Both the position numbers and the translations under genes were made by a program. The notes under the pieces are model-generated. The model was not told the DNA's origin, ran no database searches, and saw nothing but the letters and a program-made list of their open reading frames with translations. Of a stretch of 64,000 bases of DNA, positions 27,801 to 36,198 are shown in pieces. Source of the stretch: UBA6927 sp022447855. Lineage in GTDB: Bacteria > Chloroflexota > Dehalococcoidia > Lucifugimonadales > UBA6927. The DNA is taken from the NCBI GenBank assembly GCA_022447855.1, contig JAKUTX010000007.1, positions 5,102 through 69,101 of the forward strand. The letters run 5' to 3'. Numbering within the stretch: the first letter of the stretch is position 1; every line of letters starts with the position of its first letter.

Positions 27801-28090
27801 TCAAATGTAACAGTGATATTGGATGAAGTATTAGTAGATGTCGAACGGATTTCTTTAATTCCGGATATTCCAGATATGGAATTTTCAATTGGTTCAGTAA
27901 TTTCTCTTGTGATTGCTTCAGGATTAGAGTTTGGATAAATAGTGACAATAAAAAGATTTGGGAATTCAATTTGAGGGAATAATTCTCTTTGCATGTTAAT
28001 GTAAGAATTAATAGATATTATTGTTAACATGATGATTGCTAGAATAGTAACTGGCCGACTACGCATAGCTATCTGGGTTATGAAATGCAC
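24809..28090 (-). CDS. RND-family efflux transporter, AcrB/HAE1-like
   Basis: Proton-driven export pump of 1093 residues. It has the repeated RND plan: helix 1 (about 10-28), large extracytoplasmic loop, helices 2-6, helix 7 (about 600), second loop and helices 8-12. Helix 4 carries GRVVDDSIVVIENI, with the two Asp of the proton relay. In helix 10 the Lys of AcrB is replaced (VVVTNAVVLIVF). The first loop contains a Ser/Asn/Pro-rich insertion around 270-310. The start is a GTG with GGAGG 7 bases upstream. No membrane-fusion or outer-membrane gene is adjacent, consistent with stand-alone RND pumps of monoderm bacteria. fabI lies upstream across a gap of 128 bases. Confidence 0.92.
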   Translation of the reverse strand: MHFITQIAMRSRPVTILAIIMLTIISINSYINMQRELFPQIEFPNLFIVTIYPNSNPEAITREITEPIENSISGISGIKEIRSTSTNTSSNITVTFDFKKDLSKAETELNSSIADLNVPTGVQGPFVQRINSDAFPTMELSITANNEFWNTYDIPANNQQSLTLLSALQLYIEENITPQISKVSGVSSVNLIGGNDQEVQIILNRDSMKKYGITSQQLQYSIAQNNMDLPSGSIDDGVTNKTVKVRSRINSLDSIRNLIIGTSRPNFNSESNNSGNSFPSNQLPAVPLSESLNDLPPNIPRCYTQIKEFYDANSKDITAPLPICVSDIGEVLIAEKPSNSISRTNGETSLKLSIIKDPTANTVDVTESIQGTLSDINLPMGISIVEITNDGPEIKESLNTLIKEGFYGFLFAIMIVFIFLVNFKPNILKGLSMGIRPTLVIIASIPLSILTAIMLMYYLTDVALNLMSLAGLAISVGRVVDDSIVVIENIYRHIQMGEDRIKAAMTATREVLPPIVASTLATVVVFVPLAFIEGLVGEFFSPFALAVSLALIASGIVSITAIPVLGSFIIRPGDLTESDLKKPSTLQKIYGSMLKWSLSHKLISLSLAILITLSSLGLLFQIPVTFFSSGNPEAISISASMPPGTSINRTNQTILEIEKVIDEYYESKIVENYSTTIGSADFWSGSSDSTNSGLIFVNLYEDPPEKLAETIQERLSGIDDAIIKVTEIAGGPPQGGVELNISGPNFQEIQSVSQNLETKLSKIEGISNISNNASEGKDEIVWTVDQEKASSIGLSTMSIAFQMRSIMSGTQVSEIEIDGKNYTIMIRSNPDDISDLKKLGSNTISGPAGETTLDSIAKRTIEPSAVTITRVDGKRTALIIGDITSDDTQSVGREVQSVIDSMNLPTGVKVSSGGIFDQIAEGFQDIFLAMGVGIVLVYLVMVATMGSLRSPMIIMIYLPLSIVGALVLLFITGKPLGLPAMMGFLLLIGVVVTNAVVLIVFVEQLRAKGFSTYDAIIEGGKVRVRPILMTAFATIFALIPLALASETNGLVGSELATVVIGGLVSSTFLTLLVVPIVYQIFFHSIPNIFKRDN

Positions 28091-28218
28091 CGGAATTCCT
28101 CCAAAAGGATAATTTGTATGCTCAAATTTTGATTGATAAGGAGTTGTTCGTTATTAAACTAATATTATAATTAAGAGCATTTAATTCGAAGAGAGACATT
28201 TATATATTTTTTGAATGA

Positions 28219-28995
28219 TTATATTCCCATTATATTGTATCCAGTGTCGACATGTAATATTTCACCCGTGATTCCACTGGAAAGATCGCTACATAAGAAT
28301 AAAGCTGCTTTTGAAACTTCTTCTGGTGTAATATTTCTTCTCATGGGAGCTCGTTCAGCATGTGCTGTTTTCATTACTCTATAATGGCTGATTACTCGTG
28401 ATGAAAGAGTGTCTAACGGACCAGCGGACACTGCATTAACTCTAATATTGTCAGGGCCAAGATCTGACGCTAGTTGTCGCACAATGTTTTCGAGGGCTGC
28501 TTTAGCAGTACCCATCACATTGTAACCTGGGAATACTTGGTTAGATGCATTAAAAGTAAGAGTAATTATATTTCCCCCATCACTCATGATTCTTGATCCG
28601 TGTTTAGCTATGGAGATTAATGAATATGCAGAAATATCTAGGGCAGTCGTGAATCCTTCACGAGGGGTATCAACAAATCTTCCTCCAAGGTCTTCTCTGT
28701 TAGCGAAAGCAATACTGTGAACAATAGTGTCCAATTTGCCTAGGGATTTTTCTGCATTTTTGAAGGTTGTTTTAACGTTTTCTTCATCACTAACATCGCA
28801 TTCAATTAAAGTGGTATCATCATCCCATTTTTCGACTAATTCAGAAACTCGTTCCTTTACTCGTTCATTTTGATATGCTATAGCAAGTTTCATTCCAGCT
28901 TGGTGAAGTATTTCAGCGATTCCCCATGCGATACTTCTATGATTTGCAACCCCGAATATTATTCCCGATTTTCCAGACAGATTAATTGGATACAT
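28219..28995 (-). CDS. fabI: Enoyl-[acyl-carrier-protein] reductase, FabI type
   Basis: Last reductive step of fatty-acid elongation, using NADH. The 258-residue SDR-fold protein has the FabI-specific nucleotide site GVANHRSIAWGIAEIL (15-30), HSIAFANREDLGGRF, and the catalytic Tyr-x6-Lys in YNVMGTAKAALE. The C-terminal SGITGEILHVDTGYNIMG is typical for FabI. It overlaps the D-glutamate cyclase-like gene by 14 bases, so it is the downstream member of that operon. This makes the cell a type II fatty-acid synthesiser with the triclosan-target isozyme. Confidence 0.95.
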   Translation of the reverse strand: MYPINLSGKSGIIFGVANHRSIAWGIAEILHQAGMKLAIAYQNERVKERVSELVEKWDDDTTLIECDVSDEENVKTTFKNAEKSLGKLDTIVHSIAFANREDLGGRFVDTPREGFTTALDISAYSLISIAKHGSRIMSDGGNIITLTFNASNQVFPGYNVMGTAKAALENIVRQLASDLGPDNIRVNAVSAGPLDTLSSRVISHYRVMKTAHAERAPMRRNITPEEVSKAALFLCSDLSSGITGEILHVDTGYNIMGI

Positions 28996-29863
28996 TATTT
29001 TTCTCCACTAGAATTTTTTTCTCTACATAGTTGTTTAGTTTTATAAGGACTTTATTATGTTCATTTATGTTCAAACCGTCTACGGTATATTCATTTAAAG
29101 TGCTTACTCCATCTACGGCTCCGTATTTTACACATTTTTCCAATAAGTTTTGTTCTGACTTAGGATTGGGCAACAAATTTTTTCCGTACAAAATTGATAA
29201 TGCTGCGACGAGTCCATAACCTCCCCAATTTGAAACAGTACTTACTATTAAATTAGTTGTTTTAGTTATGCAAGGTTCATTTATAGGAAAAGGTAATGGA
29301 AGACTTGGAATCAAATTTGACAAATTGCCCATTCCAATTTCATTCCCTCCGTCACCTATTCCGATTGAGTTGTTATGTAGTTCAAATAAGTGATCAATTC
29401 GAGCATTAAAATCTGTCATGTCAATGCCCCGCATGTTTCTATAGTCATTATGTTTTGTTTGCCCACATCTCTCAATAGATATTAATAGCGAGGGATTGAT
29501 ATGACTTAAGATTTTCTTTGAATATTCGATACTTTCTTTTTGGTTTAAAAATGGAAAGACTTGTACTCTTTCATTGTTTTTAACAAGAAATTTGATTAAT
29601 CCTGATGAATATTTGTCTGTAATGTAGATTGTTTTATTCCCTATAGCATTTAATGCATTGCCAATGGCAATGGCTCCAAGAGGGCCATCTGTTTCGGGCA
29701 TTTTACCTTTGATTATGTAAAATCCAGTTGTAATGATTGTGGTTCCAGGGTTTTGTAAGATTAAATTGGCTGCCTGTTCGCAATAATTGCTAGGTAAATA
29801 TTTTGCTAGGGTAGACATACCTCTTTTGTCGTTACTTAGAATTAGTTCTTCAATTGTAGACAC
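28982..29863 (-). CDS. D-glutamate cyclase-like protein (DUF4392)
   Basis: 293 residues matching the DUF4392 family (GTTIITTGFYIIKGKMPETD, GIGDGGNEIGMGN). This domain forms the C-terminal half of vertebrate DGLUCY, which converts D-glutamate to 5-oxo-D-proline, so the same reaction is expected here; it is inferred from family. The sequence GDGGNEIGMGN is likely part of the active site. The start is a GTG with AAGGA 7 bases upstream. It follows the hydro-lyase-like gene by 30 bases and overlaps fabI. D-glutamate comes from peptidoglycan, so a recycling or detoxifying role is possible. Confidence 0.85.
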   Translation of the reverse strand: MSTIEELILSNDKRGMSTLAKYLPSNYCEQAANLILQNPGTTIITTGFYIIKGKMPETDGPLGAIAIGNALNAIGNKTIYITDKYSSGLIKFLVKNNERVQVFPFLNQKESIEYSKKILSHINPSLLISIERCGQTKHNDYRNMRGIDMTDFNARIDHLFELHNNSIGIGDGGNEIGMGNLSNLIPSLPLPFPINEPCITKTTNLIVSTVSNWGGYGLVAALSILYGKNLLPNPKSEQNLLEKCVKYGAVDGVSTLNEYTVDGLNINEHNKVLIKLNNYVEKKILVEKNNVSN

Positions 29864-29893
29864 ATCGGAATCCTTAAATGATTGAAGTCAAAA

Positions 29894-30715
29894 CTAATTT
29901 ACTGCAAAATCTTGGTCAATGTGATCTGTTATAAACATATGCCCTGGAGAATGGGTAATCATTAATGGTGGTTTTGATGACATTGCAACAGACTGAGGAG
30001 TCACACCACATGCCCAAAAAGTGGGGATTTCATCCTCTTTTACCTCGACGGTGTCTCCAAAGTCTGGAGCATTTAAGTCGTTGATACCTATAGCTTTAGG
30101 ATCTCCAATATGTATTGGAGCACCATGTACGGATGGGAATCTTGAGGTAATTTGAATTGTTTTAACAATCTTAGATCGTTTGATGGGTCTCATGGATACA
30201 ACCATTGGACCAGAAAATAAACCAGCAGGGATAGTTTCTATATTTGTGATGTACATAGGGACGTTACATTTTTGAGATATATGTCTTAATTCTATGCCTG
30301 CTTCAATAAGTGCATTTTCAAATGTGAAACTACAACCTAATAAAAATGAAACCATATTATCTTGCCAGTATTTCGAAATATTAGTAACTTCATCAATTTG
30401 TTTTCCAAATTTGTAGACACGGTATAATCCGACATCAGTGCGTATGTCAGATCCGGGGCTTGTGATGGATGCTTCTGTTTTGCCTGCTTCAATTACTTCT
30501 ATAATTGGACAGGGCTTTGGATTTCTATTACAAAACAACAAAAAGTCAAAAGCAAGATCGGCAGGTAGAATTGCTAAATTTGTCTGTACGTGTCCTAGGG
30601 CCATGCCCGATGTGGGTGATACAAGTAGATCGTTACGCATTAATGATCGCAAGTCATAAGGGGATTCAGGCAAATCTTGGGGGATTTTTTTGAGGGATTT
30701 TGAATTCATTTCCAT
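29894..30715 (-). CDS. Putative hydro-lyase, DUF1445/UPF0317 family
   Basis: 273 residues with the family hallmarks near the C-terminus (PTFWACGVTPQSVAM, THSPGHMFITD) and an N-terminal TSGMALGHVQTNLAILP. The family is annotated as putative hydro-lyase, with little biochemistry. The same domain forms the N-terminal half of vertebrate D-glutamate cyclase, and the gene for the other half follows directly here. The two probably act on the same or consecutive substrates. mutS lies 16 bases upstream. The ATG is closely preceded by GAGAG; a second ATG two codons later is possible. Confidence 0.87.
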   Translation of the reverse strand: MEMNSKSLKKIPQDLPESPYDLRSLMRNDLLVSPTSGMALGHVQTNLAILPADLAFDFLLFCNRNPKPCPIIEVIEAGKTEASITSPGSDIRTDVGLYRVYKFGKQIDEVTNISKYWQDNMVSFLLGCSFTFENALIEAGIELRHISQKCNVPMYITNIETIPAGLFSGPMVVSMRPIKRSKIVKTIQITSRFPSVHGAPIHIGDPKAIGINDLNAPDFGDTVEVKEDEIPTFWACGVTPQSVAMSSKPPLMITHSPGHMFITDHIDQDFAVN

Positions 30716-30731
30716 CTCTCTAACTTAGTAA

Positions 30732-33314
30732 TTAGTGATCTTGACGATTTTTGCTTTCTTGCTGAAGTTCGAAAAGTTTTGTGATTGCTTCAATCGGTGT
30801 CATTGATTCTACATTCATTTCAAGTAATTTTTGTATTTGAGGTTGTATCTCAGGTTGTAATTGAGGTTGAGGATCGTGGAATAATGGAATTTGAACATTA
30901 TTGAATTTTACGGGTTCGGAACTTTCCAAATCAAGTAAAATTTCATGAGATCTGGAGATGATTTTTTCTGGTAAACCTGCTAATTTAGCCACATGGATTC
31001 CGAAGCTTTGATCAGCTCCTCCCGGTTCTATTTTCCTCAAGAATGTTACTTCACCATTCTTTTCGTTGACTGCCACATTAAAATTTTTTACGCGTGGCAG
31101 ATAATTTTCAAGTTCAGTTAATTCGTGATAGTGAGTAGCAAAAAGAGTTTTGCATCCTAAAGATCTTTGATCATGAATAAATTCTGCAATGGATTTTGCA
31201 ATTGCTAGACCATCATAGGTACTAGTTCCTCTACCAATTTCATCTAGTATTATCAAAGATTTTGGAGAGGCATTATATATTATTGATGCGGTTTCAACCA
31301 TTTCTATCATAAAAGTTGAATGGCCTACTGAAATATCATCTTGCATACCTATTCGTGTAAAAATCCTGTCTACTAATCCGATTTTTGCTGAACTAGCTGG
31401 AACATAACTTCCTATTTGCGCCATTAGGACTATGATTCCAACCTGACGAATGTATGTTGATTTTCCAGCCATATTTGGTCCCGTCAATATCATTAACTGA
31501 GTATCTTCATTCGATAGAAAAATATCATTAGGAACAAATTTTGATGAACCAACCATTTTTTCAACAACAGGGTGTCTTCCTGATTGAATATCAATTTGTG
31601 AGTTGTTGTTTAATGTAGGTCGGATATAGTTGAATTGAGTTGCAGCTTCAGCGAATGATGCCAACACATCAATTTCAGCTAATATATTCGCTGTTTCTAG
31701 AATATTTTTAACATCTTGAGAAATTTCTTCACATAAGTTTTTATACAATTCTAATTCTAATTCTTTGATTTGATCTTGTGCAGATAAGACTTTCGATTCG
31801 TACTCTTTGATTTCCGTTGTGATATAGCGTTCGGCGTTAGTTAATGTTTGTCTTCGAATATAATTTTCTGGGACTAGTTCACTTTGAGTCTTAGACACTT
31901 CAATATAATACCCAAAGACTTTGTTGTAGCCTACTTTTAGAGTTTTGATACCAGTTTTAGATTTCTCTGATTCTTGGAGTGATGCGATGTAATTTTGGGA
32001 TTCCACAGAAGATTCTCTTAGGCTATCTAATTCCTTTGAAAATCCTTTTTTAATTACAGATCCCTCTCCAACAGTTATTTGAGGGTCTTCAACTATTGCA
32101 CTATTGATTTGTTGAATAGTGAAATCATGGGTTTTGAGATTTTCAGAAAGCCTCAATATCAGGTTTTGATCGTCACAATTAGAAAATATTTCTTTGAGTG
32201 TAGGTATGATTCCTAAACTTTGTTCTAGTGAAGATAGATCCCTGGGAGTTGCATTTAGGCTAAGGAGTTTATTAGAGACTCTTTCGATGTCAGATACTGA
32301 TTTAAGTAAAAGAGTAATGTTTTCACGCCTCAGGGAGTTTCTGTGGAACCATTCTACTGAATTATGTCTATCAGTTATTGATTTGACGTCTAGCAGTGGT
32401 TGACCTATCCAGCGCCTGAGTAATCTACTTCCCATACTTGTTTTTGAGTGATCTAGGACAGACAATAATGATGTGTCACTTGTTTGCCATCTGCCTCCTT
32501 CAAATAACTCCAAATTTCTCATTGTTTGCTTATCTAAAGACATATAATTGTGTATATTATATGTTCTTAAAGTGTTGATTTGGGCTAATAGTTCGGGGGC
32601 TTGAATTTGAAGGTAGTGAATGATGGCGCCTGCCGCCCTGATAGATAAAGGTAGCTCATGGCAACCAAAAGATTCCATACTAGAAACCTGAAAATGATTA
32701 AGCAGTGACTCAAAACATTTTTTGCTGCCAAAATCAAATTCTTCCATTTCGCTTAACTCAGAATCTAAATTTTCCAGATTTGGTTTGTCTACAGATCTGA
32801 CAAGTAGTTCTGCTGGGGAAATTCTATTTATTTCAGATGCGATGTCTTCTTTTTTAAGCTGTGTAGTCAAAAATTCGCCAGTTGTTATGTCAGTGTAGGC
32901 AATTCCACATTGATCTTTTTCTAAGAAAATCGATGCTAAATAGTTATTTGATTTTTGGTCAATAATCGAATCTTCAATTACAGTCCCAGGGGTAACTACA
33001 CGTACAACTTTTCGGTCGATAATTTCACTATTTAAATCAGAATTTTTTGATAATTGTTCACAAATTGCTACCTTGAATCCTCTTTTGATCAATTTTGACA
33101 TATGAGGATCTAGTGAATGACAAGGTATGCCTGCTAAGGGAACGCGGTTACCTTTACCAAATTCTCTTGATGTAAGTGCTATTTGTAATTCTCTAGAAAT
33201 TAAAATTGCATCATCATCAAATGTTTCGAAAAAGTCGCCCATCCTAAAAAGTAAAATTTCGTCTTTGTGGGCTTCTTTAATTTTTAGATATTGTTCTCTT
33301 GCGGGAGTATTCAT
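30732..33314 (-). CDS. mutS: DNA mismatch repair protein MutS
   Basis: Recognises base mismatches and small loops and starts repair. 860 residues from the ATG at 33312-33314 (a GTG three codons earlier is in frame). The mismatch-reading Phe-x-Glu is in GDFFETF (Phe28, Glu30). Connector, lever and clamp domains follow, then the ATPase with Walker A GPNMAGKSTYIRQ (from 612), Walker B/signature LIILDEIGRGTSTYDGLA and FATHYHEL. The C-terminus has a short Gln/Pro-rich segment (FHDPQPQLQPEIQPQIQK) before the tetramerisation-like end. It precedes the D-glutamate cyclase pair; no mutL is in the window. Confidence 0.97.
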   Translation of the reverse strand: MNTPAREQYLKIKEAHKDEILLFRMGDFFETFDDDAILISRELQIALTSREFGKGNRVPLAGIPCHSLDPHMSKLIKRGFKVAICEQLSKNSDLNSEIIDRKVVRVVTPGTVIEDSIIDQKSNNYLASIFLEKDQCGIAYTDITTGEFLTTQLKKEDIASEINRISPAELLVRSVDKPNLENLDSELSEMEEFDFGSKKCFESLLNHFQVSSMESFGCHELPLSIRAAGAIIHYLQIQAPELLAQINTLRTYNIHNYMSLDKQTMRNLELFEGGRWQTSDTSLLSVLDHSKTSMGSRLLRRWIGQPLLDVKSITDRHNSVEWFHRNSLRRENITLLLKSVSDIERVSNKLLSLNATPRDLSSLEQSLGIIPTLKEIFSNCDDQNLILRLSENLKTHDFTIQQINSAIVEDPQITVGEGSVIKKGFSKELDSLRESSVESQNYIASLQESEKSKTGIKTLKVGYNKVFGYYIEVSKTQSELVPENYIRRQTLTNAERYITTEIKEYESKVLSAQDQIKELELELYKNLCEEISQDVKNILETANILAEIDVLASFAEAATQFNYIRPTLNNNSQIDIQSGRHPVVEKMVGSSKFVPNDIFLSNEDTQLMILTGPNMAGKSTYIRQVGIIVLMAQIGSYVPASSAKIGLVDRIFTRIGMQDDISVGHSTFMIEMVETASIIYNASPKSLIILDEIGRGTSTYDGLAIAKSIAEFIHDQRSLGCKTLFATHYHELTELENYLPRVKNFNVAVNEKNGEVTFLRKIEPGGADQSFGIHVAKLAGLPEKIISRSHEILLDLESSEPVKFNNVQIPLFHDPQPQLQPEIQPQIQKLLEMNVESMTPIEAITKLFELQQESKNRQDH

Positions 33315-33414
33315 TTGTTCCACTCAGAAAAGACATTGCGAAGACATTTTATAGGAGATGTTCAACTAGTGGAATAGCAGTTTTGATTTTACAATTTAAA
33401 TTTATTAATTCCGT

Positions 33415-36198
33415 TTAATTTGAAGTGATCAATTCCAATCTTACGTGACTTGTTTGAAGTGGAGGCATCAATAAAATTGGGTCTGGCACCTTACTGTTTT
33501 GGAGTTCTTCTATTATCTCGCCGAATAAAGTTGTATGAGATATCATTCCTGGAAGTTGTGATTCATCTATTTTAATTTTGCCATTGAAACTAAATAGTTT
33601 AGAGATGACGTTCACGGTAGAACCGTCGGGGATTGACATTTCATTTGCGTCATTTGGATGTATTTGCAGAACATGTTCTGACTTAACTGAATTTTTCCCC
33701 TTTGTTTGAACAATTGAAAGATTTGTATTGTCTGGTTGAGAAAGGACCCTTCCAGGAGAAAATATAAGAGGAAAATCAGAGTCTCGATTAGTTATTTCAT
33801 TTAGTGCTTCTGCAGGGAAGAAAGATAATTTTCTAGAGTTTTCAGAATATAAGATTTTGGCATCTTTCATGTCGGCGGCATAACAAGGCCAAAATACGTA
33901 TCCATCATCGGTCAGTCTCTGATAAGAAATCCCACCGTAAAATTCTACAACATTATTAATTTCATCAAAAATTTCTTCTGGAGAATTATAGTCAAAGCCA
34001 GAATAACCCATACGACGAGCAATTTGGAGTAATATCCTGAAATCATCATCTGCATCACTCCCGGTTATGGCGGGGTTTAGTAATTGAACACGTCGTTCCA
34101 TGTTCGTATATGTGCCGGTTTTTTCCGCGAAGGTTTTAGACGGGATTATTATGTCTGCTTGTTCTGTAATTGCGGAATGAAATGTGTCTTGAACAATTAG
34201 TAGATCAAGATTCTTGATAGCAGCTAAAAAGTCACCAAATTCATTATTGTTGAAGTTAATATTGTCACCGATTAAATGTAGAGCTTTGATTTGTCCAGAA
34301 TTAATAGCATTTACAATTTCTCGAATCCCCTTACCTGGATCACTGGGCAATGGAAGTTGGTATAGGTCTTGGATTTTTTGCATTCTATTTGAATCTGCCC
34401 CAGTTTCCACATATCCGGGAAGGAAATCTGGAGAACATCCACAATCTTTTATTCCTTGTTCATTTGCGCCATCAAATAGTGGGAAAATTCCCCCAGCATT
34501 TGATCCTATACTTCCGGTTAGAATTCCAATGTTTATTGAAGATTTCACACAGGCATCGTGACGTTCTTCAGGCACATTTTCTAGACCAAGTAGTATACTT
34601 ATTGGAGAATGTTTTGCTAATAGCCTTGCAGCTTTTTGAATATCTGCCCATTTGACTCCAGTTGCTTCTTCAATACGTAAGGGTTCTAGATTCCATAGGC
34701 TGTTTCTTAGGTCAGAGAAATTTTCTGTTATTTGATCTATAGAATCGTGATTTTCTAAAGATTCATCTACAATACATCTAAGCATTGCGCTAATCACGGT
34801 TGATTCTGTACCAATTCTAGGCTTTAACCAAATGGTGGCATGTTTGGTGATTTCGGTTTCTCTTTGGTCCAAAACAATTACTGGTTTACCATTTGATGCG
34901 GCCTGTTTTATTGGTAATGCTGCAACGTTTTGATTTTCTTGCATGTTACTAGATACTATCAAAAATGCATTAGATTCTCTGAGTTCAGTAAATGAGGCAG
35001 AGGAACCAGCGTATCCAAGAGAATATTTTAGGGATTTTGTTAATTCAGGACGAATGTTTGAGGAAACATCTATATTGTTTGAATTCATTACAACCCGGGA
35101 AAATTTTTGTGCAATGTAAGCGTCTTCATTGGTTGCTCGTGGAGAAATAACCATTGCATAACTTGGTCCTCTGAATTTGGATAATAACTCAGATGCTTTT
35201 TGAAAAGTTTCATTCCAAGTTGCTTCACGCAATATATTGTTTTCTTTGATCATAGGTTTTTGTAATTTTGAATTACTATTGATGAACTCTAGTCCGAATT
35301 TTCCTTTAAAGCATAGCTGTCCAAAGTTCGGGGATGCCTCAGTATCTGGTTGTGTACGAATCATCTTGTTATGTTTGTCAATTTGCATGTCTACTACACA
35401 ACCAACAGGACAACCAGGGCAAATAGTTCTAATTACTTTATCTGCTTTTTCCCACTTGTTTTTCCTCTCAACTAAGGCTCCAGTTGGGCATACATCAATG
35501 CACGCTCCACAGAATTCGCATCCGGATTCTAGTAAAGATGTCCCTTGTGAGGTCCCAATAAGACTTTTCCCTGATCTTTCCAGAAGGGTGAGGGCATCAT
35601 CTTGACGGATTTCTGAACAAACTCTTACACATCTGGAACATACAATGCATAAATTCATGTCCATGTCCCAATATGGATCGGCAGTTTTTAATGGTAAATG
35701 GCGATTGTTGTATGTAAGTGGGGTGTCGAGGTCCATCTCTAGGTGACGAACAGTATCTTTGAGTTCGCAACGTTCGTTTTTTGGGCAGATCACGCATCTA
35801 TCATTTACTTCAACGTGTCGTAGGCAAATGTCTGAAGGGCCGCATAGATCAATTCGATGGCAGTTAAGGCATCCATGAGGATGTTCTGAGATTAGTAATT
35901 CCATTACCCCTTTGCGTGTGTCATCTATTTTGTCATTGCGGGTAGTTACTTTCATTCCTTCCATTACTGGTGTTGTACATGATGCTGGAGTTCCAGGTAA
36001 TGCTCTGTACTCACCGTCAGGTGTTGGGGCTTCAGCATTGACAATGCACATTCGGCAAGCACCATAAGATTTCATGCCCGGATAGTAACAAAGATATGGG
36101 AGGTACATTCCTGCATCTAAAGCAGCTTGAAGAATATTATTCCCCGGAGTGGTTTCTATTTCAACTCCATCGATAGTTAGTGTGATTTTTTCAGACAT
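33415..36198 (-). CDS. NuoG-like molybdopterin-fold, multi-FeS subunit
   Basis: 927 residues. N-terminal [2Fe-2S] ligands are Cys37, 48, 51 and 74. A His106/Cys110/113/119 site resembles the NuoG N5 cluster and is followed by an extra Cys125 and a second Cys135/138/144 set. Two ferredoxin-type [4Fe-4S] sites follow (Cys184/187/190/194 and Cys227/230/233/237), then Cys260/263/267/296, a molybdopterin-oxidoreductase domain and a C-terminal dinucleotide-binding domain. The active-site Cys/Sec-His of formate dehydrogenases is not seen (the region reads NNIDVSSNIRPELT). I therefore call it NuoG-like rather than FdhA. AAGGA lies 6 bases before the ATG, which overlaps the NuoF-like gene by 8 bases. 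Confidence 0.85.
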   Translation of the reverse strand: MSEKITLTIDGVEIETTPGNNILQAALDAGMYLPYLCYYPGMKSYGACRMCIVNAEAPTPDGEYRALPGTPASCTTPVMEGMKVTTRNDKIDDTRKGVMELLISEHPHGCLNCHRIDLCGPSDICLRHVEVNDRCVICPKNERCELKDTVRHLEMDLDTPLTYNNRHLPLKTADPYWDMDMNLCIVCSRCVRVCSEIRQDDALTLLERSGKSLIGTSQGTSLLESGCEFCGACIDVCPTGALVERKNKWEKADKVIRTICPGCPVGCVVDMQIDKHNKMIRTQPDTEASPNFGQLCFKGKFGLEFINSNSKLQKPMIKENNILREATWNETFQKASELLSKFRGPSYAMVISPRATNEDAYIAQKFSRVVMNSNNIDVSSNIRPELTKSLKYSLGYAGSSASFTELRESNAFLIVSSNMQENQNVAALPIKQAASNGKPVIVLDQRETEITKHATIWLKPRIGTESTVISAMLRCIVDESLENHDSIDQITENFSDLRNSLWNLEPLRIEEATGVKWADIQKAARLLAKHSPISILLGLENVPEERHDACVKSSINIGILTGSIGSNAGGIFPLFDGANEQGIKDCGCSPDFLPGYVETGADSNRMQKIQDLYQLPLPSDPGKGIREIVNAINSGQIKALHLIGDNINFNNNEFGDFLAAIKNLDLLIVQDTFHSAITEQADIIIPSKTFAEKTGTYTNMERRVQLLNPAITGSDADDDFRILLQIARRMGYSGFDYNSPEEIFDEINNVVEFYGGISYQRLTDDGYVFWPCYAADMKDAKILYSENSRKLSFFPAEALNEITNRDSDFPLIFSPGRVLSQPDNTNLSIVQTKGKNSVKSEHVLQIHPNDANEMSIPDGSTVNVISKLFSFNGKIKIDESQLPGMISHTTLFGEIIEELQNSKVPDPILLMPPLQTSHVRLELITSN

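Noticed and set aside
34214..34655. Two 100-115-codon frames opposite the NuoG-like gene
   Set aside because: Both overlap each other and a clear conserved gene on the opposite strand; composition looks like antisense shadow.
35237..35605. 122-codon frame opposite the Fe-S region of the NuoG-like gene
   Set aside because: Its apparent Cys/His content is a by-product of reading Cys/Thr codons backwards.
33415..36198. NAD-dependent formate dehydrogenase alpha subunit
   Set aside because: The domain order fits, but the catalytic Cys/Sec-His segment is absent, so a NuoG-like label is safer. No in-frame TGA for Sec was needed.
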